This document shows positions 35,335 to 44,209 of a stretch of 64,000 nucleotides of DNA, piece after piece. Each line of letters opens with the position of its first letter. Position 1 is the stretch's first letter. The position numbers and the translations under genes are program-made. Origin of the DNA: Terrabacter aerolatus (GTDB lineage: Bacteria; Actinomycetota; Actinomycetes; Actinomycetales; Dermatophilaceae); NCBI RefSeq assembly GCF_007991735.1, contig NZ_BJYX01000005.1:62001-126000 (forward strand), written 5' to 3'. The notes beneath the pieces are model-generated. The model was not told the origin of the DNA. It saw nothing but the letters and a program-made list of their open reading frames with translations, and searched no databases.

Positions 35335-36066
35335 TCAGCGCGAGACGGCCTCGCGCGCCGCCTCGGTGACACGGCCTCCGGTCGTCCGGCGACGCAGGTA
35401 GTGCCAGGCGAGCAGGGCGCAGACGATGCCGTTGACCATGCCGACGAGCACGTCGAGCAGGTGGTGCATGCCGCGGTAGAGGCGGGCGTAGCCGACGAGG
35501 AGCGGGATGACGGCGCAGACCACCGTGACGAGTCGACGCAGCCACACCGTCTCGATGCGCTGCGCCATGAGCGCGAACGTCAGGTAGAGCGCCGTGGACG
35601 CGCCCATGTGACCGCTGGGGTAGCTCGACGTCGGCGGTGCCGGGTCGAGGTGCGGGACCTCCGGGCGCTTGCGGTCGGCGATGGTCGTGGCGGCCACGAA
35701 AACGCTGGCCTGCATGGCGATCGCGATGGCGGGGATGACGGCATACCACCACTGCTTGGTGCGCCACCAGATGAGGGCCACGGCCACGACGCAGACGCCG
35801 ATGATGATCTCGGTGTTGCCGATGTGCGACCAGACGGCCGTGATCGAGTTCATCGTCGACGTGCGGCCCGCGGCGAGGGACCTGCTGATGCTCTCCTCCG
35901 AGGGGAGGCCGCCGAGCGGGCCCATGATGAGGAAACCGAGACCGACGATCGCCCCGAAGAGGATGACGGCGGGCGCGAGCACCCGCAGCGCGAAGTCACG
36001 CAGGGCCGACCCGACGCTGGGTCGTGAGGAGTCGATCTCGTAACGGTGGACGAAGGTGTGGTTCAC
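35335..36066 (-). CDS. PAP2-family phosphatase (second copy)
   Basis: 243 aa, about six membrane spans. Phosphatase motifs: DRKRPEVP (KxxxxxxRP-like), SSYPSGHMGAS (PSGH) and ARLYRGMHHLLDV (SRxxxxxHxxxD-like). It probably dephosphorylates a lipid phosphate at the membrane. Start GTG 36066 overlaps the stop of the upstream PAP2 gene (GTGA). Third gene of the lipid kinase-PAP2-PAP2 run. Confidence 0.85.
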   Translation of the reverse strand: MNHTFVHRYEIDSSRPSVGSALRDFALRVLAPAVILFGAIVGLGFLIMGPLGGLPSEESISRSLAAGRTSTMNSITAVWSHIGNTEIIIGVCVVAVALIWWRTKQWWYAVIPAIAIAMQASVFVAATTIADRKRPEVPHLDPAPPTSSYPSGHMGASTALYLTFALMAQRIETVWLRRLVTVVCAVIPLLVGYARLYRGMHHLLDVLVGMVNGIVCALLAWHYLRRRTTGGRVTEAAREAVSR

Positions 36067-36806
36067 GAGCTGCCTTTCGATGACTCGGGCCCGGACTCCC
36101 CCTCCGGCGGAGGGGAGTCGTCCGGACCTTTGGGGTTCCACCCGAGGTAGCCGGCGTAGGACGCCGTGCCCAGTCCGACGCCGAAGAGGACTCCGGCCAG
36201 GACGTCTGAGGGGTAGTGCACGCCGAGGAAGACCCGGTCGAGCGCGGTGAGGAGGACGTATGCCGTGAGGCCGCCGACGAGCCACCGCCTGGCCACCGGG
36301 CTGAGCACCGGCCAGAGCAGCAGCGTCATGATGGTCGCGATCGCGGCCGCACAGGCCACGTGCCCCGAGGGGAAGCTGTAGCCCGGCGCGTGCGAGACGG
36401 GGTCGCTGATGACGGGACGGGCGCGGCGCACGATCGCCTTGAGGTCGAGCTGGAGGTTCCACGACACCATGAGCGTGATGAACGCCCACAGGCAGCGGGT
36501 GGCGAGCTCGCGGTGCCGGCGCCACAGCACGAGGCAGACGGCCGAGGAGGCGATGTAGACCCAGACGGGCTGCGTGATCTCCTGCCACACGAGCAGGGTC
36601 GACCTCAGCCACGGGTTGTCGCGCGTGATGTCGGTGGCGGCGATGGTGAGCCGCTCGTCGAGGTCGATGACGGGGAGGAACTTCTCGCGCACGACGAACG
36701 CGAGGAGCGTGACGGGGACGGCGAAGGCCAGCCCGTAGCCGACGGCCCTGAGCAGGCGGCGGCCCCGACCCGCGGGTCGCCGCACACCCCGCCGTCGGTC
36801 ACGCAA
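36063..36806 (-). CDS. PAP2-family phosphatase (first copy)
   Basis: 247 aa. Motifs: KAIVRRARPVIS, GYSFPSGHVACAAAIA and DRVFLGVHYPSDVLAG, the full C1-C2-C3 set of PAP2 acid phosphatases, within six membrane spans. The C-terminus is a charged Pro/Ser/Glu tail. The TTG at 36806 overlaps the kinase stop; a GTG a few codons later is possible. Only distantly similar to the PAP2 protein encoded next, so recent duplication is unlikely. Confidence 0.83.
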   Translation of the reverse strand: MRDRRRGVRRPAGRGRRLLRAVGYGLAFAVPVTLLAFVVREKFLPVIDLDERLTIAATDITRDNPWLRSTLLVWQEITQPVWVYIASSAVCLVLWRRHRELATRCLWAFITLMVSWNLQLDLKAIVRRARPVISDPVSHAPGYSFPSGHVACAAAIATIMTLLLWPVLSPVARRWLVGGLTAYVLLTALDRVFLGVHYPSDVLAGVLFGVGLGTASYAGYLGWNPKGPDDSPPPEGESGPESSKGSS

Positions 36807-37827
36807 CGCGGACCACCAGCGAGTCGGGGAGCACCCGGATGCCGAGGGAGACGTGCTCCCCGATCGGGTCGCCGTCGATCTCGGCCTCGACCGGGCGGCC
36901 GGCCGTGACGGTGAACTCCCGGCCCCGCAGGCGGTCGAGGCGGCGGTGGCCGGCGCGGTGGCGGGTCACGAGGTCGGAGATGACCGAGATCCACCCGATC
37001 GCACCCTTCGGCGCGACGACGACGGCATCGAGGACCCCGTCGTCGAGCTTCGCCTCCGGCATGAGCTCGAGACCGCCCTGGAGCGTGCCGCAGTTGCCGA
37101 TGACGACGGTACGGGCGTGGCGGCTGACGGCGCCGCTCGCCTCGTCGTGCTCGCGCTCGTGGTCGCCGTGCTGACCGGTGACCCCGGAGCTGCCCGTGGA
37201 GCTCACGTCGACGCGGAAGCCCCGGCTGAACACCTGGCGCAGCCCGCTGAAGACGTAGGCGACCCAGCCGATGACGGCCTTGACCTTCTCGTTGGTGCCG
37301 GCCATGACCTGGCCGTCGAGGCCGAGGCCGGCCATGACGAGGAAGACCTCCTCGTCGTCGTCGACCTGCGAGCCGCCGTCGTGCGTGCCATGGCTCTCGC
37401 GCGGCTGGATCGGCTGGTCCGCCACCCGGACCAGGCCCACGTCGATGCGGCGGTCGGCGCCACCGAACATCGCCGCGACGGCATCGTCGAGCGAGTCGAT
37501 GGGCAGGCCGAGGTTGCGGGCGAGGAGGTTTCCCGTGCCGCCCGGGAGCAGGCCCAGGGCGACGTCGGTGCCGACGAGGGCCGAGGCCACGGCCCGGACC
37601 GTCCCGTCGCCACCGAGCGAGGCGACGACGTCGGCGCCGGCGCGCACCGCCTCGCGGCCCTGCTTCTCGCCGGTCTCGTCCTCGGTCGTGGCGACCCAGG
37701 CCGGGTCCTCCCAGCCGTGCTCCGCGGCAGCCTTGGCCACGAGGTCCTTGGCGGCGTCGAGATCGTCCACCTTGACCGGGTTGTAGACGACGGTGACGCT
37801 GCGGCGAGCGCTGGGGGTGTCGGGCAT
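36799..37827 (-). CDS. diacylglycerol/lipid kinase family protein
   Basis: 342 aa. SVTVVYNPVKVDD opens the DAGK catalytic fold; ADVVASLGGDGTVRAVASAL carries the GGDGT nucleotide motif at 72-76, and LGLLPGGTGNLLARNLGLP the second glycine loop. A hydrophilic, His/Asp/Glu-rich insert (near 225-245) interrupts the second domain. It should phosphorylate diacylglycerol or a similar lipid at the membrane, the reverse of what the two PAP2 enzymes encoded directly behind it do. ATG 37827 was chosen by homology. Confidence 0.88.
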   Translation of the reverse strand: MPDTPSARRSVTVVYNPVKVDDLDAAKDLVAKAAAEHGWEDPAWVATTEDETGEKQGREAVRAGADVVASLGGDGTVRAVASALVGTDVALGLLPGGTGNLLARNLGLPIDSLDDAVAAMFGGADRRIDVGLVRVADQPIQPRESHGTHDGGSQVDDDEEVFLVMAGLGLDGQVMAGTNEKVKAVIGWVAYVFSGLRQVFSRGFRVDVSSTGSSGVTGQHGDHEREHDEASGAVSRHARTVVIGNCGTLQGGLELMPEAKLDDGVLDAVVVAPKGAIGWISVISDLVTRHRAGHRRLDRLRGREFTVTAGRPVEAEIDGDPIGEHVSLGIRVLPDSLVVRVA

Positions 37828-37965
37828 GGTGGGGATCCTAGGGCTCAGGGCATGAGGGGAGGCCGCTCTCGAGCTCGACCAGCCAAGGACATACCCGCCG
37901 ACCGCACCCAGCCGACCACCAGCGCACCCCCAGCCGGTGTCCAGCCATCGCGCCGCCTGCAGAGG

Positions 37966-37971
37966 TAGCCT
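37966..37971 (+). promoter_or_regulatory. -10 box TAGCCT of the DUF1345 gene
   Basis: TAGCCT ends 6 nt before the GTG at 37978. Confidence 0.45.
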
Positions 37972-37977
37972 CCGGAC

Positions 37978-38625
37978 GTGTCCACCATTCGCCGGCGTCT
38001 CGCCGTTGCCCTGGTCGTCGGTGTCGTCGTGGGCGTCTTCGAGCCCATCGCTCCCGCCCACACGCTGCTGCTCCACTGCCTCGCCGGCTTCATCACGGCC
38101 GGCCTGGCTTTCGCGGTGCCGTTGCTGGTCCACGTCATGCGGCACGATGCCCCGTCGACGCGCGAGCGTGTCCGAGGCCGCGACGGCGACGCCGCCTGGT
38201 ACGACGTCGTCGTGATCCTCGTGGGCCTGGCCGGACTGACCGGGGTGGGCATCCTGCTCATCGGCAGCCAGTCCAAGGGAAGCGCCCAGGTCGTGGAGGC
38301 GCTCTTCGGAGCCCTGGCCGTCGGCGTCGGCTGGCTGTGCGTCCACACCGTCTACGTCCTGCGGTACGCCCGGCTCTACTACGCCGAGCTGAGCGACGGC
38401 CAACCCCCGATCGACTTCAACATGAAGCAGGACCCCGCCTTCAGCGACTTCGCCTACTTCTCCTTCAACCTCGGCATGGCCTACCAGGTGTCCGACACCG
38501 CCGTGCGCTCCACCTCGGTGCGTCGGGTCATTCTCGGGCACTGCCTGCTGGCCTACCTCTACGGCACCACCATCATCGCGGCGACCATCAACCTCATCGC
38601 CGGACTCGGCTCCAAGGGCGGCTGA
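37978..38625 (+). CDS. DUF1345 membrane protein
   Basis: 215 aa, five to six membrane spans. The block HTVYVLRYARLYYAE...GQPPIDFNMKQDPAFSDFAYFSFNLGMAYQVSDTAVRS and the end LGHCLLAYLYGTTIIAATINLIAGL are characteristic of DUF1345. Function unknown. Divergent from the lipid kinase gene. Confidence 0.88.
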   Translation: MSTIRRRLAVALVVGVVVGVFEPIAPAHTLLLHCLAGFITAGLAFAVPLLVHVMRHDAPSTRERVRGRDGDAAWYDVVVILVGLAGLTGVGILLIGSQSKGSAQVVEALFGALAVGVGWLCVHTVYVLRYARLYYAELSDGQPPIDFNMKQDPAFSDFAYFSFNLGMAYQVSDTAVRSTSVRRVILGHCLLAYLYGTTIIAATINLIAGLGSKGG

Positions 38626-38632
38626 GGCCGCC

Positions 38633-38657
38633 GGGCCGGGCACCGCCGGCCCGGCCC
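38633..38657. terminator. hairpin between DUF1345 and DUF5994 genes
   Basis: 9-bp GC stem (38633-38641 with 38649-38657) and 7-nt loop in a 47-nt convergent gap. Confidence 0.5.
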
Positions 38658-38672
38658 CGAAGACCCCGCCGG

Positions 38673-39122
38673 CTAGTCGGAGGCCGACTCGAGGGCGGCG
38701 TTCGCGGCGACCTCGTCGGAGTCCGGGAGCAGCACCGTGAGCACGAGCCGCTGGTAGTCGCTCAGCGACAGCAGGACGTGGTCGGGGTAGCGGCTGTGCT
38801 CGAACCAGCCCAGATGGGTGATGCCGAGTGAGGTGCGGATCCGGCCCGGGGCGTCGGACCAGTGGGCGCGCTCGTAGCCGATGCGGGCGATCCGTGCGTT
38901 CACGCGCTCCTGGACCGCGACGTCGAGCAGCGGCACCTCGGTGGCGAGGTCGGCCGTGCGCGGCCACCAGACACCGTCGGAGGCGTCGACGCCCGGTCGG
39001 GAGGAGAGCACGAGGCGGCTCGGCGCCGCGGTCGCGGCATCCGGGTCGCCGGTGGCGGACGGAGGCTGAGCGGGCGGGGTCGACGGGGTCGGGGTCGACG
39101 AGGGCGGGGGCATGGCGTTCAC
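38673..39122 (-). CDS. DUF5994-like protein
   Basis: 149 aa. A Pro/Thr/Ser-rich leader of about 35 residues is followed by SRLVLSSRPGVDASDGVWWPRTADLATEVPLL...GRIRTSLGITHLGWFEHSRYPDHVLLSLSDYQRLVLTVLLPDS, the pattern of the small actinobacterial DUF5994 family. Function unknown. GTG 39122 has AGAGGAG 5 nt upstream, which decides the start over an earlier GTG. Confidence 0.75.
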   Translation of the reverse strand: MNAMPPPSSTPTPSTPPAQPPSATGDPDAATAAPSRLVLSSRPGVDASDGVWWPRTADLATEVPLLDVAVQERVNARIARIGYERAHWSDAPGRIRTSLGITHLGWFEHSRYPDHVLLSLSDYQRLVLTVLLPDSDEVAANAALESASD

Positions 39123-39388
39123 AGCGGCTCCTCTGGAGCGGTGGCGTGGAGTGGACCGCGGCTCGCTCGTCACTTCCCGCCATCGAGGCCGACACCGCGC
39201 AAGGATCGGGCCTGCTGCTGACTGCCGACGACGGTGACCCTGGTCGGGTCACCACGTCTCCCGCTCAGCGTACGCCCCGGGCGACCTGCCGTGTCCTGGC
39301 CACGGCAGGGGCACCAGGGCCACGGCGGCCGGGCGTAGGGTGGCGGCCTGAGGTTGACGCAACGGGCGCCGGCAGATCGGAGTCCGAG

Positions 39389-39655
39389 ATGCCAGGCAGT
39401 CCGCCGGTCGAGTCGTCACGAGGTCCCCAGCTCGCCGAGCTCATGGCGAGGGTGCGAGCGGCCAGGAGCGAGGTCGACGTCCTGCGGTCCGGGCGCGTCG
39501 ACCCGGCGATGCTCGTGACCGCCCGCGGGGTGCTGCTCGACGCGCTCGAGGGCCTCGCCGCCGAGCTCCTCCGACGCAGGCTGCCCGTGCCTCCCGCACT
39601 CCGCGACGAGCTCCGGCTCCAGCGCCGGATCCGCGGGGCGCTCCGGGTCAGGTAG
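39389..39655 (+). CDS. small hypothetical protein
   Basis: 88 aa, mostly helical and rich in Arg and Leu (QLAELMARVRAARSEVDVLRSGRVDPAMLVTARGVLLDALEGLAAELLRRR). No family recognised. GGAG lies 6 nt before the ATG. The stop overlaps the end of the convergent ATP-grasp gene by 8 nt. Could be a DNA- or protein-binding helical bundle; coding status is likely but not certain. Confidence 0.5.
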   Translation: MPGSPPVESSRGPQLAELMARVRAARSEVDVLRSGRVDPAMLVTARGVLLDALEGLAAELLRRRLPVPPALRDELRLQRRIRGALRVR

Positions 39656-40901
39656 CGGCCAGCCGGGCCGTCTCGTCCTTGACCCACAGGCCGATGAGGC
39701 CGCCGAAGTGCGCCATGAACCGATCGCGCTCGTGCGCCGGGTAGGTCGTGACGACCGTCGAGCGCAGCAGGCTGTCGAAGGCGTCGGACTGCACCCACTC
39801 GAGCACCGCCGCGTCGAGGTGCGGCAGGTGCCGGTCGCACCACGCCCAGTAGGCCGCGGTGTCGAAGTACTCGTCGGCGATGGCGAGGTAGGCGTCGAGC
39901 TTCTGCTCGTCGGTGAGGTCCGCACGGTCGGCGACATCGAAGTAGCGGCGCATCTCGAGGTCCATCGGACCCTTGCGGCCGGTGACGAGGCAGAACGCCG
40001 ACCAGCGCACGAGCGCCTTGATGGCCCAGGGGAAGTAGTAGTGCAGTGACGTCACCGCGACGTCGGGACAGGCGTTGGCGTAGTCGATGGGATAGACGTC
40101 GTCGCCCTTGACGAGCATCTCGCAGGAGTTGAACTCCCAGCCGAACATCGCGTTGACGATCCGGCTGATCGCGGCGGCCTGCTTGCCGGCGGACGGCTGC
40201 AGGAAGTCGTAGCTCACGGCATACCGGTTGTGCATCGGCTGCTCGGGGCGGAAGTCCATGACCATCGTCTCGGGCCCGATCGACAGGGCGCGCGCGAAGT
40301 GGTCGTACTCGACGGTCGACTGCAGGTGCATGAGCATCTCGCCCGACTCGTCGTAGGCCTTGACGAGGTCGCGCTCGTCGTCGATCCGGGAGACGCCGCG
40401 CCAGCCGCCGCCGTCGAAGGGCTTCATGTACATGGGGTAGCCGAGCCGGTTGGCGATCGCCTTGAGGTCGAACGGCCGGTTGTACTTCGCCGAGGTGTAG
40501 GCCCAGCGCACGTTGTCGACGGGATTCTTGTAGGGCACGAGCCACGTCTCGGGCACCTTGAGACCCAGGCGCATCAGGGCGACGTAGGCGCTGTGCTTCT
40601 CCATCGACTGGAAGGTGAACGGGCTGTTGAGCAGGTAGGTGTCGTTCATGAGCGCGGCCTTCTTGAGCCACTCGCGCGGGTGGTAGTACCAGTAGGCGAG
40701 GCGGTCGATGACGAGCTCGGTGCGCACCGGCTGACGCAGGTCGAACGGTTCGATGGTGAGGCGCTCGCTCGTGAGCTCGTGCGTCACGCCGTCGTCCGTC
40801 GTGATGGGACCGACGAGAGCGAGCAGCGACTCGAAGGCCGTGGGCCAGTCCTCCTCGGCCCCCAGCAGCAGCCCGATCAGGTGGTTGCGCGTCTGCGTCA
40901 T
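39648..40901 (-). CDS. ATP-grasp-like protein of unknown function
   Basis: 417 aa. The central region has ATP-grasp traits: NRLGYPMYMKPFDGGGWRGVSRIDDERDLVKAYDESG resembles the lysine-plus-glycine-loop strand pair, EYDHFARALSIGPETMVMDFRP the second beta sheet, and CEMLVKGDDVYPIDYANACPD the metal-binding strand. Such enzymes join a carboxylate to an amine or thiol through an acyl-phosphate; the substrate here is unknown. ATG 40901 with AGGAGAGG upstream. It overlaps the esterase gene by 4 nt (ATGA), so the two act together in all likelihood. Confidence 0.7.
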   Translation of the reverse strand: MTQTRNHLIGLLLGAEEDWPTAFESLLALVGPITTDDGVTHELTSERLTIEPFDLRQPVRTELVIDRLAYWYYHPREWLKKAALMNDTYLLNSPFTFQSMEKHSAYVALMRLGLKVPETWLVPYKNPVDNVRWAYTSAKYNRPFDLKAIANRLGYPMYMKPFDGGGWRGVSRIDDERDLVKAYDESGEMLMHLQSTVEYDHFARALSIGPETMVMDFRPEQPMHNRYAVSYDFLQPSAGKQAAAISRIVNAMFGWEFNSCEMLVKGDDVYPIDYANACPDVAVTSLHYYFPWAIKALVRWSAFCLVTGRKGPMDLEMRRYFDVADRADLTDEQKLDAYLAIADEYFDTAAYWAWCDRHLPHLDAAVLEWVQSDAFDSLLRSTVVTTYPAHERDRFMAHFGGLIGLWVKDETARLAAT

Positions 40902-41632
40902 GTGCCTCTCCTGCTCGACGGTCCGGGTGACCCCGATCCTTGCAGCAGTGTCAACAGGTACGGGTCGAAGGCCGCCTCCCACGATCGCCAGTCGTGCCGG
41001 CCCGGCGTCTCGTGGAACGCGACGTCGTGGCCGCTCGCGGCGAGGGTCTGCGCCATCTGGCGGTTGTTGGTCAGGTTGCCCTCGTCGGTGCCGCAGGTGA
41101 GGACGAACCGGGCGTCGGTCCGGCGGTGGCGGACGCGCCTGACCGCGGTGACGAACGCGGTGACGCGGTGCCAGAACTCGAAGTCCTCCTCGTCGTCGAC
41201 GCGCTTGCGGAAGAAGGAGCCCGACTGGAGGAAGAGGGCGCCGAACGTCCCCGGGTGGCGCCACTCGGCCTGGAGCGACGCGAGCGCTCCCAGGCTCGCT
41301 CCCATGACGGTCGGCCTCCCGTCGAGGGCGTATGCCGTGTGCACCGTCGGCAGCACGTGCTCGACGAGCGCCTGCGCCCAGAGGGGGTTGGCGGCATACC
41401 TCTCGTGGCGCGGTCCGGGCTCGAGGAGCACGACACGGGTCGGCGGGACCCGGCCCGCGGCGGTCGCGTCCCGCAGGCGGGAGAGCAGGTGCGCCCGGCG
41501 GGAGTACTCGGGTCCGTCGTGCGCGACGAGCAGCGGGAGCGGGTCGGCCCTGCGGGTCCCGACGGGGGTCACGACGGCGAGCTCGACGTCGCCGACCGGC
41601 GTGCTCGTCACGGTCAGCCTCGTTCGCGCCAC
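40898..41632 (-). CDS. alpha/beta-fold esterase (Fes/enterochelin-esterase-like)
   Basis: 244 aa. LPLLVAHDGPEYSRRAHLLSRL, PTVMGASLGALASLQAEWRHPGTFGALFLQSGSFF (nucleophile Ser in GASLGA) and FHETPGRHDWRSWEAAFDPYLL (catalytic His) are typical of the putative-esterase family that includes enterochelin esterase and antigen 85. No signal peptide. GTG start at 41632 with a TAGGGT box 6 nt upstream. Coupled to the ATP-grasp gene; no siderophore genes are near, so an iron role is not supported here. Confidence 0.82.
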   Translation of the reverse strand: MARTRLTVTSTPVGDVELAVVTPVGTRRADPLPLLVAHDGPEYSRRAHLLSRLRDATAAGRVPPTRVVLLEPGPRHERYAANPLWAQALVEHVLPTVHTAYALDGRPTVMGASLGALASLQAEWRHPGTFGALFLQSGSFFRKRVDDEEDFEFWHRVTAFVTAVRRVRHRRTDARFVLTCGTDEGNLTNNRQMAQTLAASGHDVAFHETPGRHDWRSWEAAFDPYLLTLLQGSGSPGPSSRRGT

Positions 41633-41638
41633 GTGCCG

Positions 41639-41644
41639 ACCCTA
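41639..41644 (-). promoter_or_regulatory. -10 box TAGGGT of the esterase/ATP-grasp pair
   Basis: TAGGGT (minus strand) ends 6 nt before the GTG at 41632. It lies in the 30-nt gap after the upstream membrane-protein gene, so the pair can be transcribed on its own. Confidence 0.45.
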
Positions 41645-41662
41645 GGGGCTGCGCGCGACGGG

Positions 41663-43981
41663 CTACCGACCGGCCCGGGAGTCGATCTCGTAGACCGTGA
41701 CGGTCCCGGCGTGGAACCTGGGGGTGGCGAACTTCGTGATCCGCGGGGACACGGGTCCGGCGGAGGTGTCCGCGACGAGCCAGCCGAGCCCGAACTCGTC
41801 CCGGAGCCTGGCGAACCCGGCGGCGGTCGGGTCGGTGAAGAGGGCGTCGTTGTCGGCGAGCCGCTCCGGCCAGCGGGTGGCGACCTGCAGCCCACCGGTG
41901 AGGCTCGTGTAGCCCCACCCCTCGAGGACCACCTGCCGCCCGCCGAGGCCGCTGACGTAGAAGGCGAGCGACGCGCAACCGGCACGCTGGACCCCGGTGG
42001 CGCAGTGCCGGTTCGTCGCCACGACGGCATCCTCCGGCGTGTTCGTCTGGAGCCAGTCGAGCGCCGCACCGCCGCCCCGGGGCAGTGGCAGTCCACCGCC
42101 CGGCAGCAGGGGATCCTGGCGGACGAACGTCTGGAGCCTGTCGAGGACGACCGGTCCCGAGGCTGCCATCGGCGCGCCGAGGACCGCCGCGGTCACGAGC
42201 AGGGCGACGCCGACGTGAGCGGGCAGCCGGCCGGTCCGGCGCAGCACGAGGACGACGAGGCCGAGGACGAGCACGACGGCGACGACGACGCCGATGGGGA
42301 CGAGGATCGACCGGGTCCACGCCTCCAGGCTGTGCTCCTGCCCGGCGGGCACGACGGGAGCTGCGTGCAGGGCCAGAACGGCGGTCGACCAGCCGATCGC
42401 CACCCCGGCCACGACGACCGCCGCGCGCACGGCCGGTCGGCCGGGGACCCGTTCGACGGTTGCGGCCATCCCCCAGGCGAGGACCGGACCGAAGAACGCC
42501 ACGGCGAGGGAGAGGAAGTAGAGCTGGCTGAGAGCCGGGTGCGAGAGCACGAGGTAGACCGTCAGCCCCGAGCCGATGATGCCGAGCATGAACCACGCCG
42601 CGGGGTCCGAGCGCACGCTGCGGTGACGGAAGGCGACGGCGGAGGCGAGCACCGCGGCCAACGGGACGAACTGGGTGACGAGCACGAGCGCGAGCACCTC
42701 GACCGACCGCGTCGAGAGGTCGCTGACGCCCTCGGGGAGGATCGGGCCGGTGGCCGGTCTGAACGATGCTCCGGTGAGCTGGTGGTAGAGCGGGACCCAC
42801 TCCATGAAGTCGAAGAGGCTGATCCTGGAGCCCGAGTCGCTGCCTGACACGAGCCGGGACGACACCGGGAGGATGACCGCGCCGATGCCGAGGAGGACCA
42901 GCGCCGGACGGATCCAGGAGCGGTCGAGGAGCAGGCCGATGACGATGACGGCCGCGGCCCCCGCGACGAGCATGGGCACCGCGGTCGGCTTGGAACCGCT
43001 CGCGAGCACGAGCATGCCGGCGACCGCGACCCACCCTGCGCCCAGGCGCTCGCCGCGCAGGGCCCGTGCCGTCAGGGTGGCGGCGGCGAGGGCGATGGCG
43101 ACGACGTACGTCTGCGAGAAGCTGAGCAGGCTCAGGGCGTTGACGTAGGCCGTGACGGGCAGGATCTGGGCGACACCGGCGACGGCGATGATCCAGGCGG
43201 CGACCGGACCGGTCCACCAGACGCCCGAGAGCTCGCGGGCGAGGGTCGCCGCGGCCAGGATCGCCAGCACGGTGAAGGCAGCCGGCCACAGGCGCATGAT
43301 GATGGTCGCGTCCGGCGCACCCGAGACGAGGTGGCCCGCCGCCATCTGGGCGTGCGAGAACCAGTGGTAGCGCAGCAGCTCGCCGCTGACCTGCGGGATC
43401 TCGGGCGGGATCGAGCGCTCGATCGAGCGCACGATCCCGAGGTGCCAGAGAAGGTCCTGGTAGTACGAGCCGTCCGACGGCGGAAGCCGGTAGCCCCCGA
43501 GCAGCCGGACGACGCCGACCGCACTGACGGCGGATGCCGTGGCGACACCCCAGTGCCAGAGCCGCGGGAGCGCCGACGTCGTCTCCCCCGGCAGCCGGCG
43601 CCAGTGCCGGCGCAGGCGCGGCACCGCGGCGAAGACGACGATGACGGCGGCCGGCCACACGCGGAGCCAGTGCTGCACCCCGAGGAGCGTCGCCGCGACG
43701 AGCGAGACGAGCTCGAGCACGCAGCCGACGACGGTACCGAGGGCGGCGTCCTCGACGAGCGAGCGGCGCTGCCGCACGAGGCTGCGCAGCACGAGCGTGC
43801 CGGGCAGGGCCAGCCCGAGGACGAGGTAGGCGCCGTAGCGCAGCAGGTCGAGGGCCGGGACGCCCGTCTGCGCCATCGCCACGGTGACGGCCACGAGGGC
43901 CAGCAACCACGGCACGAGACGCGGGCCCACGATCCGGAGCCGGCTCGCGGGGTCGACGCCGGGCACCGACACAGCGGTCAC
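41663..43981 (-). CDS. large polytopic membrane protein
   Basis: 772 aa with roughly 14-16 membrane spans and an extracellular C-terminal domain of about 170 residues (LDWLQTNTPEDAVVATNRHCATG...FYVSGLGGRQVVLEGWGYTSL). The layout (many spans, SDGSYYQDLLWHLGIVRSIERS loop with acidic residues after an early span, soluble end domain) recalls GT-C-type glycosyltransferases, but no diagnostic motif was recognised, so the role is open. GTG 43981 follows GGGGGGACGGCC. Same strand as the esterase and ATP-grasp genes. Confidence 0.6.
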   Translation of the reverse strand: MTAVSVPGVDPASRLRIVGPRLVPWLLALVAVTVAMAQTGVPALDLLRYGAYLVLGLALPGTLVLRSLVRQRRSLVEDAALGTVVGCVLELVSLVAATLLGVQHWLRVWPAAVIVVFAAVPRLRRHWRRLPGETTSALPRLWHWGVATASAVSAVGVVRLLGGYRLPPSDGSYYQDLLWHLGIVRSIERSIPPEIPQVSGELLRYHWFSHAQMAAGHLVSGAPDATIIMRLWPAAFTVLAILAAATLARELSGVWWTGPVAAWIIAVAGVAQILPVTAYVNALSLLSFSQTYVVAIALAAATLTARALRGERLGAGWVAVAGMLVLASGSKPTAVPMLVAGAAAVIVIGLLLDRSWIRPALVLLGIGAVILPVSSRLVSGSDSGSRISLFDFMEWVPLYHQLTGASFRPATGPILPEGVSDLSTRSVEVLALVLVTQFVPLAAVLASAVAFRHRSVRSDPAAWFMLGIIGSGLTVYLVLSHPALSQLYFLSLAVAFFGPVLAWGMAATVERVPGRPAVRAAVVVAGVAIGWSTAVLALHAAPVVPAGQEHSLEAWTRSILVPIGVVVAVVLVLGLVVLVLRRTGRLPAHVGVALLVTAAVLGAPMAASGPVVLDRLQTFVRQDPLLPGGGLPLPRGGGAALDWLQTNTPEDAVVATNRHCATGVQRAGCASLAFYVSGLGGRQVVLEGWGYTSLTGGLQVATRWPERLADNDALFTDPTAAGFARLRDEFGLGWLVADTSAGPVSPRITKFATPRFHAGTVTVYEIDSRAGR

Positions 43982-44132
43982 GGCCGTCCCCCCTGATCCT
44001 CAACCCGGCGATCGGCCGGGGCACCTGGACGATGCGCTTCCGACCCCTTCCTGCAGAGATTCTCCCCTGCCGCCCTGGCAGGTCTCTGTAAGGACGATGG
44101 GTTCTGCAGATGGTATCCGGCGTACGGGCCCG

Positions 44133-44178
44133 TTCGAGGTGCTGGCGACACCGACGACGGCGTCGCCAGCACCTCGAA
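44133..44178. terminator. 17-bp inverted repeat downstream of the SPFH gene
   Basis: TTCGAGGTGCTGGCGAC (44133-44149) is perfectly inverted at 44162-44178 around a 12-nt loop. It lies 32 nt past the SPFH stop; the stem is long for a simple terminator and has no T-tract. Confidence 0.6.
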
Positions 44179-44209
44179 GCAGGACTCAGGGGCTCAGGGG
44201 CTCAGGCCC

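Noticed and set aside
37891-37897. ACATACC near the lipid kinase as a copy of the enriched 8-mer
   Set aside because: It lacks the GGC core (CATAC only); near-misses such as CGCATAC at 55422 and GGCATAT at 51366 were also not counted.
40898-41632. Siderophore esterase assignment
   Set aside because: The fold matches Fes-like esterases, but there are no siderophore synthesis or uptake genes and no iron box was noticed.
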